Assembly (NCBI GenBank): GCA_002205965.3
Contig: NADL03000134.1
Span: forward strand, 124,001-188,000
Length of the DNA stretch: 64,000 bases
Direction: 5' to 3'
Source of the DNA: Kappaphycus alvarezii
Taxonomy: Eukaryota; Rhodophyta; Florideophyceae; Gigartinales; Solieriaceae
Numbering within the stretch: position 1 is the first letter of the stretch; each line of letters opens with the position of its first letter. The position numbers and the translations under genes are program-made. This document shows, piece by piece, positions 1 to 11,512 of this stretch. The notes under the pieces are model-generated. The model ran no database searches. It saw only the letters and a program-made list of their open reading frames with translations, and had not been told where the DNA came from.

Positions 1-114
1 AGGGCAAGGGAGACCTACGCAAAGGTCAAAGAAATCTTAACACGGCGTCATGCCGCAGCAGCAGTAATGTCCAATGCAGCGTGCCTGTTGGCCGGCCTCC
101 CGTCAGTTTTCTAG
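1..114 (+). pseudogene. LINE-B ORF2, extreme C-terminus
   Basis: The reading frame is open from base 1 to a TAG at 112-114. It encodes a tail with RRHAAAAVMSNAACLLAGL, nearly the same as the end of the LINE-B protein at 922-2,460 on the other strand. In that copy this segment follows the zinc knuckle and restriction-like endonuclease of a non-LTR retrotransposon. Only the last 37 codons fall in the window; the rest lies to the left. The identification rests on similarity to the other copies here (922-1,100 and 61,815-62,015). Confidence 0.75.
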
Positions 115-227
115 CGTTTTGACAACTTCCCGCCAACCCTTTACATTGTAAGCCTTTACCATCACGACATCCCCTAGGGAACAGCTGACCATATTCTTCA
201 TGCATTAAAAACACCCCAAATTTCCCC
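115..227 (+). repeat. LINE-B 3' UTR with conserved 3' tail
   Basis: This follows the LINE-B stop directly. Bases 145-227 recur almost unchanged at 8,341-8,423. The last 45 bases, ending in a CCCCAAATTTCCCC motif, are a tail found with variation at 663, 7,067, 9,886, 11,513 and 18,858. The position after a LINE stop suggests this is the 3' end recognised by the LINE machinery. That role is an inference. Confidence 0.6.
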
Positions 228-662
228 GTTACCGCTCTGTAAGAGGTGATCTTGAGATAAAAAAACTACTCAGGTTCACTGCTGCGCTTCACAACCATTG
301 CCCATGTACAACAGTACAACAGGGTGAAAAAGGCTGCAACAACTGTTCTTCTGATCATTCTCTATCCATAATGTACGGTACTTGCTTACCCTAAAGGAAC
401 GACTGCTCCGCAATTCAACTGTCCATAGGAGTGGTTGTCGGTATTTTTACTCCTGGAAGATAAATTCGATCTGTCCATAGTGATAGCAGGTCACATAACT
501 TGGACCTAGCAATGATGCGGTAAATGCGATACTGGAGATGGGAGGATTTTGGGATGGTTTACCGATTAGAGATGTAGGATGTCTATTTCCCGCAACGAGA
601 GGGGCCGGGTCCTCTCCGTCACTTTTCCTAAAGTAGCGCCTGCTGTTCCCCTAAGGATTTAG
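228..662. other. Gene-free stretch with decayed tail-like repeats
   Basis: I see no gene. Around 440-490 and 540-600 there are weak matches to the 3' tail motif (for example CTGGAAGATAAATTCGATC), so the stretch is probably made of decayed LINE/SINE 3' ends. Confidence 0.4.
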
Positions 663-890
663 CTCAGGGGGAATTTGGGGGTTTTTTCACGCCTAGAAGC
701 TATAGTCGGTTGTATTTACCCGCTAGAAGTGCGTTGTGCGGGACAAGTCGTCACTGGGTAAAAACTTTATAGCATTCCTTACAGGACCGCGCAGTGGAGG
801 GAAAAGGTTTGGGTGTTTTACAATTGGAAGATATATCCGATCTATCCCATGGTTTTCAAGACAACCACAATCGACTCAAAAAGGGTATAC
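663..890 (-). repeat. Two decayed copies of the LINE-B-type 3' tail
   Basis: Read on the - strand, bases 663-770 match 18,858-18,960 over about 100 bases, including a TTRTCCCGCA block and a terminal CAAATTCCCCC. A second, weaker tail lies at about 790-840. They sit downstream of the LINE-B ORF at 922-2,460 on the same strand, so the nearer one may be that element's own 3' UTR. Confidence 0.45.
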
Positions 891-921
891 CGACACAGTA
901 ATGGGGAAGGAACTACGTTCC

Positions 922-2460
922 CTAAAATGCTAGCTTCAGGCCAGCCATCAAGCAGGCCACATTGGACATGACGGCTGCTGCGGCGTGCCTTTGCATCAAA
1001 ACCCCCCGAACCTTTCTGTACGTCTCCAGTGCCCTTACGGCCACGTTCCTTGCCACGTCATTTAGTACTGCACATGCATCCGGGTGCCACTCTGCAAGAG
1101 TGGAGATTGGCACAGGCACGAGTCTACCTCTGGTGGAGGTCGCGATAAAGGATTGATATCTTCTCTGCTTTGCATTTTGCGCCGCACTCAGAAAGGACAT
1201 CGGGTTGAAGGCCCTCACTCTCCTGTTGGAGGGAGCGAGGGGATTCACGAAGGTAACATCAAAAAAGTCGGTCCCTCCGCTGCTTCCCATTGCCTGGATG
1301 TCTGGTCTCGTGCGGTGGTGGAGACCATGGCGTGGCTCTACGACAGGATGACGAGCAGCTCTTGCCAGGCCTTTCGCGAGAAGGTTTACTTGGCGATCAT
1401 GTCGGTTGATCCTGTGGGCTCTATGCAAGCAATGCAAGAGATGATCGCCATGTACATCGAGTGTGTCCGGGCAATTCCTTCTCGGGCATGGCGTGCCAGG
1501 GTGAAAAAGTGGGACTTGACAGTAGTATTGAAGCCACACAGAGAATTCTCGAGGTTCAATGCTTGTCTGTAGTCCGGGGCATGGGGGACAATACACCCAT
1601 TCCTTAGCTCCCGGAGGGCCATAGACGCGCGAAACGCCTACCTCCTCGAATCCCCATGAGGAATTCGTTCTTGCACTGCTTCATGGATTGCGTCCGTCAG
1701 CGTCTTTTGCGATGGTGTTTTTTGAGAGCAAATTACACTGAACGGGATAATCCTAGACGGCAGGCAAGAGGTCGACCACCTGCGATGGGCGTCAGCAGCT
1801 GCTTCGTATGTTCCCAGCTCCTTAATAGGAGTTGGGAGCAAGGTCTTGCAAAGCTTGCTAGATGATGAGCGAGAAGCCAAGAATGCCGCAGCCGCGATGT
1901 TCTTCGCGGAGGCAAGTCCGATCCCAAAGAGATGGTTTTTTCTTGTCCTTAGGTTTGACCGGCAGCTTGAGTTCTCGGAATACTTGCGAGTCCAGTACTT
2001 CCCCTGCCAATTCTCGAACACAGTCCTCCATCATCCTGTCGAACTCTTCCGCTCCTTCTCCAGTGCAAGACGGGGGAACCAACGGCAACAAATAGCCTAC
2101 TTTGCAAACTCCAAAACAGTTACGCAGTAGCTGGAACGCCACTTGCCTATTCTCAAGGTCAGCAATGGTCTCGAGGAATGGTCTGAGAGATAAGACATGG
2201 TTCGTAAAGGACCGTGTGGTGTATTCCTTAGTACCGACGGGGGCGTTCAGGACGGAAGTACCCTCGCTGTACTTTTGCTTAATCCCGTCTGGGTAGAGAT
2301 TCCGTACTGACTCTGGAGGAGCTGTAGGCCACCAGACGGTGCACTTCGGCAGCGACAAGTGCAGTCCTCGGCTTTCAGCATCCACGGAGCGAAGTACTTC
2401 GATGGCTTTGACGAGTTTGTCGTGGCGCCCGATAATGTTCCCGTCATCTGCAAAATAATT
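922..2460 (-). pseudogene. LINE-B ORF2: RT motif C, zinc knuckle, restriction-like endonuclease
   Basis: The relic encodes the C-terminal half of a non-LTR retrotransposon protein. It begins with RT catalytic motif C (YFADDGNIIG, about 2,430-2,460) and continues through the thumb-like region. A frameshift near 1,860-1,960 leads into a second open frame. That frame holds a CPRRNC...HGDHLLHC zinc knuckle (about 1,420-1,480), a basic RINRHDRQ stretch, and RPDI (about 1,290) followed by DVTFVNP. The last two match the PD-(D/E)xK core expected of a restriction-like endonuclease in the R2/CRE type of LINE. It ends at a stop near 922. RT motifs upstream of C are missing, so the copy is 5' truncated. 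Confidence 0.82.
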
Positions 2461-2610
2461 GGGATAGGTAGATCCAAATAATAATAAATAGTTCCAACTT
2501 GAATAAATAAATAAATGCCACAATTGGACTTAGAATGAATAATGAATAGAAAACCAAATTTAATAATGATTACTACAGTAACAAGTAAATCGTCTTTAGC
2601 TGACTTGTCT
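2461..2610. repeat. AT-rich junction with (AATA)n
   Basis: The stretch includes an AATAAATAAATAAATG run near 2,500-2,516 and short A/T-rich words. It lies between the truncated LINE-B and the 5' end of LINE-A. No gene is seen. Confidence 0.5.
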
Positions 2611-2913
2611 TTTTATTTCTTCGCTTAAGCTCCCTCCTCCACCTACACCTCGCCCTCCCTCGTCCGACGTTCGAGCCCGCTCCCGTGGTCCTGCTGCGGT
2701 TGCGCTCTGTCGCGCGACGACGGTGCTTTCGCCCTCATCTTCCCTCTTCTCCTGGTTTTTTCTCTTTTTTCTTCTTTGATTCTCCCGATCTTCGCCAGAT
2801 TCGTTTTTCCACAGCGCTATCTTATTGGCTACTTCTTGATTTTAAGTCTATCGTGATCTTTTTATTGGCTATTTCCTTTCCCGTGATCTCCCGACCCCAC
2901 AGTTTCTGCCACC

Positions 2914-4052
2914 ATGCCTTCCCGACCTTCTTCTGGGCATTCCGACACCGTTGTTTCCCTAACCCATGCGTCGATGGACTATCTGGTCAAATGCGTCTCC
3001 ATCTTTGATGGAGTCGTCAATCTCTCCGACCCTGCAGCCACAGCTGCATTCTGTTCTGCCGTTCAGAACTCCCCCGTGGCGACCGCTCTGGCCCCTTCTC
3101 TGCAAAACAACCCTCAGTTTCGTTCCGTCCTGCAGATCTTGACCTCTCTTGCGGCCCCTTCCTCGCCGACTTCTCCAGCCACTGAACCGGACCAATCTCC
3201 CAATCCTGCTCCTCAGCCTCCCGCACAATCCTACCTACGCGCGGCGGCCATGCCCCAACAGCCCCAAAACCCCTCCGCCGTCTCCCTTTCCTGGGCCGCC
3301 AAGGCCTCACCCATCAGGGTGACCTTTCAGCTGTTCGCATCTCCACCAAGTTTGCGGGCCGCGTCCGCCGAGCTACTCGAGGGCTTTTTGGCGGCAACAC
3401 CAAGCGAGTTGTCGTCGTCACGTCTCCTCCGGACTTTCCTGTACATGATCCGTCCGCTTTCCGCCGAGCCATCACACAAGGTGGTTTTCCGGGCTCCTGT
3501 TCCATTATTCGCTCCTCTTCCCCTCATATCTTCATGGTGTGCGCTGCCGAGCGGGATTTGGCGTCTTTGCCTCCCGCCTATACCGCCTTCCGAAACTTGG
3601 CGAAGACATCGGACAACTACGACCCTCCCGAACTCGTGTTTTCCGAAATCATGGACATCTCTTCAGACCTGTCTCCTGCCCAGCTCCGCGGCGTCCTTCC
3701 TGGCCTTCGACAAGAAATCGAACGCCTGGAATCTCCGTCCTGCTTGTGGTATCCGGCTCCTGCTTTTGCCCAATCCCTCCGCGAAATGGAGTCCGCAGCT
3801 TACCAGACTCTTTCTGCCGATCCCACCTTTGCCCGGGACATGCCTCCCCTCGCACCCCCTTCGGCTCCCGCTGTCCACTCTAAGCGCCGTCGCGCCCGTC
3901 CAGATGTGACCGATACGGATGGTTTTACCCTGGTTGCACGTCGCGGCCCTGGGCCCGCGACCTCTTCTGCTCCTAGCTCCCCCGTTCCCCCGCAGGTTGA
4001 TGGTCGGTTCTCTGTCCTCGAATACGTCCAGTTCGGAATCAATGACCGATAA
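2914..4052 (+). pseudogene. LINE-A ORF1 (gag-like), frameshifted
   Basis: The first ATG after the leader opens a Ser/Pro/Ala-rich frame with a HASMDYLVKCVSIFDGVV segment. Near 3,310 the coding moves to another frame, which runs to a TAA at 4,050-4,052. The second part contains FMVCAAERDLASLPPAYTAF and ends in a basic patch (KRRRARPD), then DGFTLVARRG, a tail phrase common in retroelement ORF1 proteins. A homologue lies at 37,160-38,130. No zinc knuckle is visible. A nucleic-acid-binding role is inferred from position and basic patches only. Confidence 0.65.
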
Positions 4053-6878
4053 TGACCAGTAGGATTGCTTCTGTCCCTCCTACTGCCCTTACTTTCCCTG
4101 CTCTTTTCAGGGCTTCGATACCCGTTCTTCCGTACATCCCTCGCCCAGTTCAAGCAGCGGCCTACGACCTCTATTTTGCCTCCTGAGCCGTGTCATCGCT
4201 GCTCCGTCTGATGCACATCGTCATCGTGCCCTTCTCGAACTTGTCGCCCTCCCCAAACTCGTATTTCGACGCAATCATCCTCGCTTCCATCGCTCGAGCC
4301 GCTCTGAAATCTGCTCCAATCTTGCCGACCGCATTCGTCTCGCATCTTCCGGTCTTTTCGATGACCTCTTCATTGAAGCCCTCTCCCTTTTCGGGGCCTC
4401 CCACCCCCTGCTACCCATGCCGACGCCTCTCATTCCCCATCTACCCTCCAGCGCAGCCGCCGCTTACTGCACCGTGGCAGTCCTTCCCGCGCCACAGCAG
4501 CCTTACTGCACGATACCCCACCTGTTGTGCCCTCGGAAGACATCTCCGCAGACTCAAATCCCTTCACCCCACGCCCACGTCCCCCGTTCAGCCCCTCCCT
4601 AACTCTCGTCTTCCCCCTGCCGTCAAGTTTTCCGTTTCGGATGTTCGTAGAGCCATCCATAGCCTCGACCCGTCCACCGCCCCTGGATCTGATGGCCTTT
4701 CCCCGCTCTTTCTCCGTATGTTGCTTCGACCTGCGGGGGAGTGCATCCCGCCCGCGACTGTCTTTATGTGCTGACCAAGTTTGTTAACATGTGTTCCAAC
4801 GGCGAACTACCGGACTCGTGCAGGGCCTACTTCTGTGGGGGCCGGCTCACAGCCCTCCACAAGCCCAACGGTGGACTTCGCCCTATAGCTGTTGGTCTCC
4901 TCCTCCGCCGACTTATTGCCCGCCTCCTCGCTCACAAGGCTTGCTCGACTGCAGCTTCCTATCTCTTGCCTCATCAACTCGGCGTGGGCGTTAAAAGGGG
5001 GCTGAGGCCATTGTTCATGCCGTCCGTCGCCTGACGCAAAACACCAAGTTCCAGGACCACGTATTGATCCAAGTCGATGCCCACAATGCTTTCAACAGCA
5101 TTTGTCGACAACGCATTCTTGATGCCGTTCTGGACTTTGCACCTGGCATCGCGCGATGGGTTCACTACTGTTATGGGGATACCTCTTTTCTCTCATTCGG
5201 TTCATTCTCCATACTAAGCGCCGATGGCACTCAACAGGGGGATCCTTTGGGGGCTCTGCTTTTCGCTCTCGCTCTCCATCCTCTCGTTCTCAAGTTCCAG
5301 GAGCGATTCCGGCCCCCGCTCAACGCTTGGTATGCAGACGATGGGAACTTGGTCGTTCCCCGCTCGCAGGCCCTCGAGGCTTTGCAATTCTTCCAGAGTC
5401 AGGGACCAGCCATCGGGTTCGCACTGAATATGACCAAAACTCACGTATACGGCCTCTCCTATAATCCCTCTCCCCTCACTCTTCCCTGCCCCTTCTCCAC
5501 GCCCGATGGCTTTACCGTTCTCGGCTCTCCCATTGGTTCCGATACCTTCGTCAGCGCCGCATTTCACACCCGTCAAGCTGAAGTAGATCGCATCTTTTCC
5601 TGTCTTCAGTCCTTCGATGACGCCCAGATGGCCTACCACTTGCACCGTTTGTGTCGAGCGCCTGTAAGGTTGTTTATCTGCTGCGGACTCTCTCCCCCAC
5701 CAATCTACGGCTTTGGCCGTCAGCTTCGACCGGAAGCAGCGGGAGGCTTTCGCACAGATTCATGGTCCTTGCACCGACTCCGAATGGGAGCAAGCCTGCC
5801 TTCCTATTTCCTACGGGGCCTCGGCATTCTTCTCGCTTCGTCAATCCCTGAGTCCGCTTATGCGGCTTCGATGATTGATGTTTCCGCCGTTTCTCAGATC
5901 TGCTCTCCTTCTCGGGAGACCTACACCTGGAGGAAGTGCCTCGGGCCGCGATTTCTTTATTATCTACCCGTTATCCAGACCTTTCGGCTTCCCTGTCGCC
6001 CACTTCCCTGTTTCAGAGGTGTCAAACGCCGGTCCCGACGAACGGCTCCAGTCTGCTATCTCGTCTGAGCTTCACAGTTCGACGTTTGATCGGATCTTCC
6101 GATCATCCTCTGACCGCGACAGATCTCGCCTCCTATCTGTCCGTGAGTCGTCCGCCTGTTCAGCTTTCTCTACTTTACCGCACCCTCACCGCGGCACCTA
6201 TCTGTCCTCGCAAGCTTGGATAGTCGCTGTATCTCTACGCCTCGGCCGCGCGATTTTCTCTGGTCATGATCGATGTCCGGTATGTGCTCGCCGTTCCAAC
6301 GACATCGCCCCGTGCTCGATCCCCTGGGCAAACATGCCCTCACCTGTAAGTACAACGATGGGCAGACTCGTCGCCACAATGTCTTGCGTAACGCTCTCCA
6401 TCGCTACTGTAAGGAGCTTGGAATTTCTGCCTCTCTTGAACATCTGCTTCCTCCCCTTCCCCCTTCGTCCTCTTCCTCGTCCGCCCTTCGCATAGATCTT
6501 TATATCCCTGCTGCATATGGCCTCGACCCGAAGGATATTGCTTTGGATGTCACAGTGGCCCATCCACAGGTCACTTCTCGCGTTTCCCAGTGTGCCCTAT
6601 CTGGCGGCGCAGCTGCCTCAATGGCTGAACGTGCGAAACACACGCACTACGGTCTAGTCTGCCACACGAACGATATACGGCTTCTTCCTGTTGGTATTGA
6701 TGTGTTCGGTGCCCTTGGGGCCGACGGTGCGACTTTCTTCCGGCGCCTTTCTACGTTCGCTGCTGCCCGTCGAGGCACCACTCCCCAATGGGAGCTGCAC
6801 CTCCTAATCACGCGCTTTGTGTTCTGCTTGCATGGGTTACAAGCTCGTCAAATTCTTACCAGATGCATTTCCGATTAG
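4052..6878 (+). pseudogene. LINE-A ORF2: reverse transcriptase and restriction-like endonuclease
   Basis: The ATG at 4,052-4,054 overlaps the ORF1 stop (TAATG). An N-terminal segment with YIPRPVQAAAYDLYF leads, after frameshifts, to RT motif 0 (APGSDGL, about 4,680), motif 1 (GGLRPIAVG, about 4,875), motif A (VDAHNAFNSI, about 5,075), motif B (GTQQGDPLGALLFAL, about 5,230) and motif C (WYADDGNLV, about 5,330). The RT continues in one frame to about 6,065. The C-terminal part holds LDPLGKHALTC, RRHNVLRNAL, then RIDLYIP and IALDVTVAHP, the zinc knuckle and PD-D core of a restriction-like endonuclease. The stop is at 6,878. At least three frames are used, so this copy is dead, but the catalytic residues are kept. 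Confidence 0.85.
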
Positions 6879-7066
6879 TTTCTCTCTCATCCCCCTATGC
6901 ATGTTAATTTCTCTGTAATCCCCCTCAGCATGTTCTCCCACATGCTCTTTCCACATCCCGTAAAGATTACACACACAATTTAATAATATCTGATCGAGGG
7001 GAATATTTCGATAGCCCAAGGATGTAAAAATATTTCTAACAACCTAGACTACTTATACTCTACACC

Positions 7067-8019
7067 AGGGGGAAATGTCTGGGTGCTTTAATTTTTGAAA
7101 AAATGTGGTCGGTTGGGGCCCGGGGTATCTTAGGGGGTTGCCGATGATGGAAAGTCCTATCTGCCAGCAAAGTTACCTGGAGCATACCACGAGATATGCC
7201 CGCCCTTACTCATCCTTCTCCCCACCAGCCTCTAACCCCTCCAGATCGCAGCGACATCACGGACGTCTTCGCCGTCCGAAGAGTTGAGATCAGACCAGTC
7301 CATCCAGCGAGCAGGCACCCACAAATGCTCCGTGCCGTAGGGTCCCATCACAGGCAGGTTAGTGTCCTTCTCCATGGCCGTAATAATCCCACTCTCGCGC
7401 CATGACGTCTGCCCATAGACGCCTTTGGGTGTTGTTTTGGTAATCGGCGGCTTCCACCAAGGTGGAAGAGTAGAGCTTCCCGCCACTAGTAGCGGGCGCG
7501 GGGTGTTCGGTACCACAGGGTAGTTCACTATGGGCCTGTTTCTTTGGGGAACAGACGGAGCCGAGTGAGAATCCGACTTAAGCATCAAATATTGCGAACA
7601 AAAGGTCCCTCACGGAGCGGTTCAAACCACGCTTTTCTGTCTTGGACGCTTTCACACGAGGTAGCAGATCGCATATGATTGCCGCCACCACGTGACCGAT
7701 CCCGTAGTCACGCCACACAGTTACACTGTGCAGGCGGGTGAACCGTTGGAGTTCAGACACGAGTGCTTGACCTGTGCATGTAGCCCGTTGAGGTCTTGTT
7801 TCGGTTCACGGAGCAGGGAACGGACGTCACTTTCTAGAGCGAAGTAGACCAGTCGCAAATAGAGGAAAGATTCTCCGGGCGGCTTGAGCTTCCGCGGGAC
7901 GTCCGACCAAGCGGCCTCCGTCCTCGCGAAAGGTGGGGGATCCTCCAGGGTGTCCAAAGCTGTCCCTTCTTCTTCGCCTTCCTCTCCGCAATCGTCTGAC
8001 AAGTTGCACATCGGGGTGG
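7067..8019 (-). mobile_element. 0.95-kb ORF-bearing repeat, copy 1
   Basis: This is nearly identical to 11,513-12,469. On the - strand an ATG only about 8 bases inside the repeat edge (near 8,011) opens a frame starting MCNLSDDCGEEGEEEG. The inferred ancestral protein has about 270 residues: an acidic start, a helical middle (LLREPKQDLNGLHAQVKH), a Pro/Trp-rich segment (LPPWWKPP) and an acidic end (WMDWSDLNSSDGEDV). Single-base indels break the frame in this copy. After the stop near 7,205 the repeat ends in the LINE-B-type 3' tail. I do not recognise the protein. A non-autonomous retroelement using LINE-B machinery is an inference. Confidence 0.6.
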
Positions 8020-8464
8020 AGGGGCCTTCACCAGGGTGAACCTGCTACAAAAATCAGGTGAGCCGTTCAATAATTTGGTAGACATAATTCAGGCTCAGCA
8101 ATAATTATTGAAGTATTTTCCAGGTAAGCAATCATCCAGATAATAATTTGTTGGTAGCATAAATGTAATAATTATAGCCTGTATAATATAAAAACCCAAC
8201 TGTAGGACATAAAAATTATTTCACACTGAATTCAGCAAAAATAGTGCCAGTGTAAAATAGATAAAATTATTCCTTGATGATTCATAATAAATATAATTGT
8301 GGGCCTCAATAAAAATATTGCTCCACAATTCAGCATATATATTGTAAGCCTTTACCATCACGACATCCCTTAGGGAACAGCTGACCATATTTTTCATGCA
8401 TTAAAAACACCCCAAATTTCCCCAATTCAGCATCACTGTAGGACACCGGGATAGAGATTAAAAT
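8020..8464. other. AT-rich spacer
   Basis: No gene is seen. The stretch has many ATAATTATT-type words and contains the tail repeat at 8,341-8,423, listed separately. Confidence 0.4.
8341..8423 (+). repeat. Solo copy of the LINE-B 3' tail region
   Basis: These 83 bases match 145-227 with only a few differences, from ATTGTAAGCCTTTACC to the CCCCAAATTTCCCC end. No LINE coding sequence lies before it, so it is an extremely 5'-truncated LINE insertion or a SINE-like copy. Confidence 0.65.
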
Positions 8465-9480
8465 ATTGGTCAATTTTCACATCATCGCGGTACCACAGTT
8501 GAAGTAACAACTTTACCAAATCTCTGTTCTCCCCTTCCTCTGAACTGAAGAGTTCTTGTATTTTGAGGATAATAGGGTGCAGCACCAGGTCGAAGAGGAG
8601 GCTCCAAGGTTGTCTCCCTGTTGGGTCCCGCAGACGCTTCTTATTGTGTGACTACCTATCACAGGAATGCGGGCTCGTTTGCGTAGCAATATGACCCAAG
8701 GCTGTAACTCTGGGAATAGCTGTCTCACCGCGGTCAGAAAAGCGGGTCTGCTGCCTATATTTAAAGCGTTCTTGTGATCGACAGTCAATAGCCCATATGC
8801 TGGGTCACTGCCGTACTCCTGAACGACTCGTCGGATTCCGTGCCTGTCTATGTCGGTACCCGACTTGTGGCGATACCCACTTGGAGAGGTTGGAGGTAGT
8901 CTGCCGCCTTCTGGGACACTCGCTTCACTAAGCAGCTACCGACCAACCTGCGCAGCGTCTCCCCAACGGCGATTGGCCTAGGCGACATGTCTTTCTTCGC
9001 CAACGGGTTAGTGGACCACCAATCCAAGGAGCGAGAACGGCTAGTGCTTTTCCAGTTGCTAAAACATTAACAAGTCTCGTAAGAGCTCCAAAAAGCCGGA
9101 ACTCCCCCATGAGGATGGACACCTTAGCAATTCTACCAGGTGGCAAGGCTTTAGACTTGAGCCTCCGGGAGAGGATCCTGGTCTAAATGCCCTTACAGCG
9201 CCAAGGACTTCGTCTTCAGCGATCGGTCGGAAACTGTAGTTGGTAGAAAAATTTCACTGACTAGAGTTGTTTCATCAGGGGGCTGCTGGGGATGTTTATC
9301 GTTAAGGGCATCGATTACATCACTGGTAGCTGGTAGTTGTTCTAGCCTGGCCTTTCCCGGTCCCCACCTCCCTATCTTACTGACCTCCTCACGTTTTGTT
9401 TTCGCTCTTCTCGGCGCCCGCGCTGTACTTGGCGCGGGCGCCGATTTTATGTCCGCTCGCATGTCCTGGCGACGGAACAA
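8465..9480 (-). pseudogene. LINE-B ORF2: RT motifs 0 to C
   Basis: Reading down from 9,480, a basic N-terminal segment is followed by a motif-0-like stretch (about 9,150-9,220), motif 1 (RPIAVGETLRRLVGS, about 8,930-8,975), motif A (TVDHKNALNIGSRPAFL, about 8,745-8,790), motif B (GTQQGDNLGAS, about 8,595-8,630) and a damaged motif C (WYRDD, about 8,485). Stops and frameshifts separate the parts. Motif A has Asn-Ala where LINE-A has Asn-Ala-Phe. The copy is truncated just after motif C. It continues upstream, after a small insertion, into 10,024-10,640. Confidence 0.75.
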
Positions 9481-10023
9481 CCATGACTCAAGATCTCTCG
9501 CTGCACCGTTGTTGCTGATCGTTATTTCGAGTGGATTGTCGTCCCGCGCTCCCAGCGCACGTGGGACGAACTGGGAAAGACGTGTAAGGACGGCTCTTCC
9601 ACTCGAACAGGGTTTTCAAAGTTCGCTGTTCCTATCGCTTTTCATCCTACTGTCTTTGTTACAGTCTCCGAAGGAACGTGGTCTGCGCAGCCCTGTCAGT
9701 CCGTCGGCAAGTTCGTTCGTCCGGAGTTTTCTTCGTCTTGGTTATCGTCGTCTGTAAGTTGTCATGCTTACACTAGAAGTTTTTCAAGCTGTCTGGATCC
9801 CGTATTTAGATGGTGGAATTTTCTTCCAGTCACCCCTTTGTGTGTGTGTCTAGTCACCCCTTTGTGCGTGACTAGAAGAAAATTCCGACCACATCTTCCA
9901 TGCAAAAATAACCAAAAATTCCCCCCTTTGTGCGTGTTGGAGTGGGTGGTTCAGCCGTCGCCTGGAGATGTTCTTAGTCTTCTAGTGTAACCACTACATG
10001 TACGGTTCAGGTTTTTGAACACA
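9481..10023. other. Insertion inside LINE-B, with tail motif and short hairpin
   Basis: The stretch separates two parts of one LINE-B coding region. It contains two copies of a CACCCCTTTGTG phrase (about 9,830-9,865), a GGAATTTTCTTC/GAAGAAAATTCC hairpin (about 9,816-9,888) and the 3' tail motif on the + strand (9,886-9,926). It looks like a small tail-bearing element inserted in LINE-B. A short ORF at 9,449-9,757 is not recognised. Confidence 0.4.
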
Positions 10024-10640
10024 TTAAAAGATCCCCCCCCCCGGTAGAACGCCTAGCGGGCGCAAAGCTTGTGCAGATTTTCCGTACGCACCTTGTTTGG
10101 CCAGTTTTGTCGCCCTTTTTGCATTGACCTGTTGCTGGTCCGAAATGGAACGAGGTCGTGTCGTGCGATTTTTGGGCTCGTCGAGTGCTTGCGCCCATAG
10201 TGTTCTGAAGTGCCCCGCGTTCCTTAAATCTATTCTTTCCCTCATTTTGTCCGTAATAGAGTGCCACCGGTATTCACTGGAGCAGGAATCAGACGAGTGA
10301 ATGTTCGTAAGCATAACTGCTGGAACAGAAATATTTTTGTGAGCACCTGAGTTGCTCGTGAATTATCAGCAAGACAAGCGTTCACTGCATCGTCCATCGA
10401 CTTTGCATACGTCTCTGCTAGACAACCGCGGAACTTTGTCGGTACATGCGACATGACTGGGGTGTGGGTTGTGAAGATCTCTTTTTGGAGAGGCAGAGAC
10501 TGTTCACAAAAATCGGGGCTTTGAGATGCGAAGTTGGGCCTCTGGTTTGGAGCTGCGGGAGCTGGGTCATCTGAAACCGGTACCGGTGTAATGTAGTCGA
10601 CCTCCTCCAAAGGTATGTGCTCCAGGACAACCTGATCCAT
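10024..10640 (-). pseudogene. LINE-B ORF2: N-terminal region before the RT
   Basis: Two overlapping frames encode a region typical of LINE proteins just upstream of the RT. The first has VPTKFRGCLAETYAKSMDDA, which resembles the stretch before the RT in R2-like proteins. The second has RATKLAKQGAYGKSAQALRP, a phrase common in this LINE class. The frames are linked by a shift near 10,260. It belongs with the RT at 8,465-9,480 on the same strand. No N-terminal zinc finger is visible before 10,640, so the 5' end is missing or diverged. Confidence 0.65.
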
Positions 10641-11512
10641 GCCAGCGATTAAAAAATTGTTCCTCCGCCAACTTTCCGCGATTAATTACTGCTTTTCCTC
10701 TCTGATCGGGCTGCGGATGACTGTACCTCCTAACCAGACAGCCAGCCGACCGTCTTCGTTAAAATAGTCCGCAATGACCCTCCAGTGCCAACAAACAGCC
10801 ACTGAACCGCGGATTCATTAAACGAATATTCTTATCCAGTGGATGTAAGCTTACACACTATGAGATCAGCAGCACGCGCAGATCATCCAAGAAGACGGGC
10901 TAGTTGAGAGACAAGGCATCCGTCATGGGGCAATGATGCACTCTATTTTTATTCATGGATTCTAGTGCGGGATCAGGCACGGGCCCCGTCTGGAGGACCG
11001 GTGATAGGATATGTGCGCTGATGGTGAGTTTCTTGAACTGGCATCACGAAAGTGAAGGCCGCTTCAATGTGATGACGGGCACCAGTATGATATGAGCGCG
11101 GCTTGTGTTGCACAGGAGGGGGGACCCTCAACTAAGCATTAGGTTGCTGTGCTTGGTGAGTCCGTTGAAGTCGCCAATCTGGTGAACTCGGATTTACCCA
11201 AGTTTGCACTGTTTACGAGTACCAGAAATAATGGGCAAAAAACTATTCTCAATGTCCCTCAAATCCACCAACGGTTGGGGGGTGAAAAAGGGGGTGTCTT
11301 TATTGAGATGTATGGATAGGCTGGAACCCATTTGGAGTTGCAAATCTGAATGTCATATTAAATACATGTACCGATGGTCGAAGCAATGCACAAATCAATC
11401 CACGAACTGCAGTGTGTAATACGGTTTCAGCAGCCCGTTGTCTCGACATGGAATACAGCGCAGTGCCGTATGGCATTGTTGCCAGTGTGAAATATACAGT
11501 ACTGTACAGTAC
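10641..11512. other. No gene recognised
   Basis: Mixed-composition sequence with only one short ORF (11,204-11,419, + strand, 71 codons) that I do not recognise. A CAGTACTGTACAGTACAG stretch lies at its right edge. Confidence 0.4.

Larger units (their letters stand above)
2611..6990 (+). mobile_element. LINE-A: near full-length two-ORF LINE with restriction-like endonuclease
   Basis: This is the most complete LINE in the window. A pyrimidine-rich leader (2,611-2,913) precedes ORF1, then ORF2 with an RT and a C-terminal zinc knuckle plus restriction-like endonuclease. I see no AP endonuclease, which supports the R2/CRE/NeSL type of organisation. Composition is GC- and C-rich on the coding strand, unlike the AT-rich flanks. 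The 3' UTR (6,879-6,990) repeats the phrase CTCTCATCCCCCTATGCATG in variant form. Frameshifts in both ORFs make this copy inactive. Related fragments lie at 12,930-13,390, 37,160-38,130 and 57,028-57,830. Confidence 0.8.

Noticed and set aside
3534..4153. Long - strand frames opposite LINE-A (for example 3,800-4,153).
   Set aside because: They are mirror frames of C-rich LINE coding sequence and have no motifs.
922..10640. LINE-B pieces at 8,465-10,640 and 922-2,460 as one element split by LINE-A.
   Set aside because: Both pieces carry their own version of RT motif C (WYRDD near 8,485 and YFADDGN near 2,440), so they overlap and are better read as two truncated copies.
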